Shown here: positions 63,706-64,000 of the stretch, in pieces
Numbering within the stretch: position 1 is the stretch's first letter
Layout: each line of letters begins with the position of its first letter
The notes under the pieces: model-generated
Seen by the model: the letters and a program-made list of their open reading frames with translations, nothing else
Told to the model about the DNA's origin: nothing
The model's database searches: none
Translations under genes and position numbers: made by a program
NCBI RefSeq assembly: GCF_016920785.2
Contig: NW_024609846.1
Coordinates: 82,159,816-82,223,815 of the forward strand
DNA from: Ixodes scapularis
Lineage: Eukaryota; Arthropoda; Arachnida; Ixodida; Ixodidae
Length of the DNA stretch: 64,000 nt
Direction of reading: 5' to 3'

Positions 63706-64000
63706 CTTTTCGCCGGTGGTGGCGCCATTTCAATTATATATGCGCGACGGTGGCGTGAGTGGCTCAGTTTTGATTAAACAAATGGCAGCGACAACATGGA
63801 GACAGCCAAAAAAATAATGAAACAAAGAGGTATATTTCACGTCTATGTGCAGCACGAATTGGCGTCGGTGAGGACGCTTACAATTCTATAATACTTTTCT
63901 TTCACCATACCTTGGACCGCAAAGGACGCTGCCAGCCACCCGAGCCAATTCATAGCTAGGAGGATGTCTCGCGGGGAGCACGAAATCACGAGACAAGCTA
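63706..64000. other. No gene recognised
   Basis: Nothing assigned. Confidence 0.4.

Overview
This is a repeat-dense piece of an animal nuclear genome. I think it is a chelicerate, most likely a hard tick, although nothing in the sequence proves the species. The arguments are a split host gene with long introns, no operons or bacterial ribosome sites, and a mobile-element mix (LINEs with CR1/Jockey- and I/R1-like domains, Penelope-like elements with GIY-YIG remnants, very many TTAA- and TA-flanked MITEs, tRNA-headed SINEs) together with a stand-alone P2X7-type zinc domain of the kind that is abundant in tick proteins. Most open frames here are chance frames or shadows of repeats.

Host gene: the only confident cellular gene is the 3' half of a two-pore-domain (KCNK/TWIK-type) potassium channel on the minus strand. 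Exon 36452-36771 encodes the end of pore 1 and M2. Exon 33906-34310 encodes M3, pore 2, M4 and the stop. The two exons join in phase 0, and the upstream intron splits the GYG codon of the first selectivity filter. The M1/first-pore exon was not found and probably lies at higher coordinates or outside the window.

Region by region: 1-2.25 kb is a hAT element with an exact 8-bp target duplication, inserted in an older repeat whose empty-site relative lies at 13.2-13.55 kb. 4.7-7.4 kb has a TIR element, a Penelope fragment and a short Kolobok-like TTAA element. 12.3-13.2 kb holds a striking minisatellite built on the palindrome GGTCACGTGACC, and a long hairpin. 14-21 kb has a Penelope GIY-YIG remnant, a hAT-transposase remnant and several MITEs. 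21.4-26.4 kb is bounded by 39-bp inverted termini. 28.5-30.8 kb is a chain of TTAA elements that share target sites inside a larger foldback. 31.3-33.7 kb carries foldback MITEs. 33.9-36.8 kb is the K2P gene. 38.6-48.1 kb is one minus-strand LINE broken by at least three later insertions, one of them a TTAA element that itself contains another LINE. 49.2-52.3 kb has TA-type hairpin MITEs, one invaded by four units of a TTAA MITE. 52.4-60 kb has SINEs, Penelope inverted ends and more MITEs. 60-64 kb has a pogo-like MITE, a SINE head, Penelope ends and hAT-like ends.

The most interesting object is the TTAA element at 39533-42800. Its broken genes are a spliced P2X7-type zinc-domain protein (plus strand, three exons) facing a THAP-domain protein (minus strand). 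TTAA targets plus a THAP domain are the marks of Kolobok transposons. The element at 6355-7394 keeps both ends and exon 1 but has lost the middle, as expected of an internally deleted derivative. This suggests a family of Kolobok-like transposons carrying a P2X7-domain gene.
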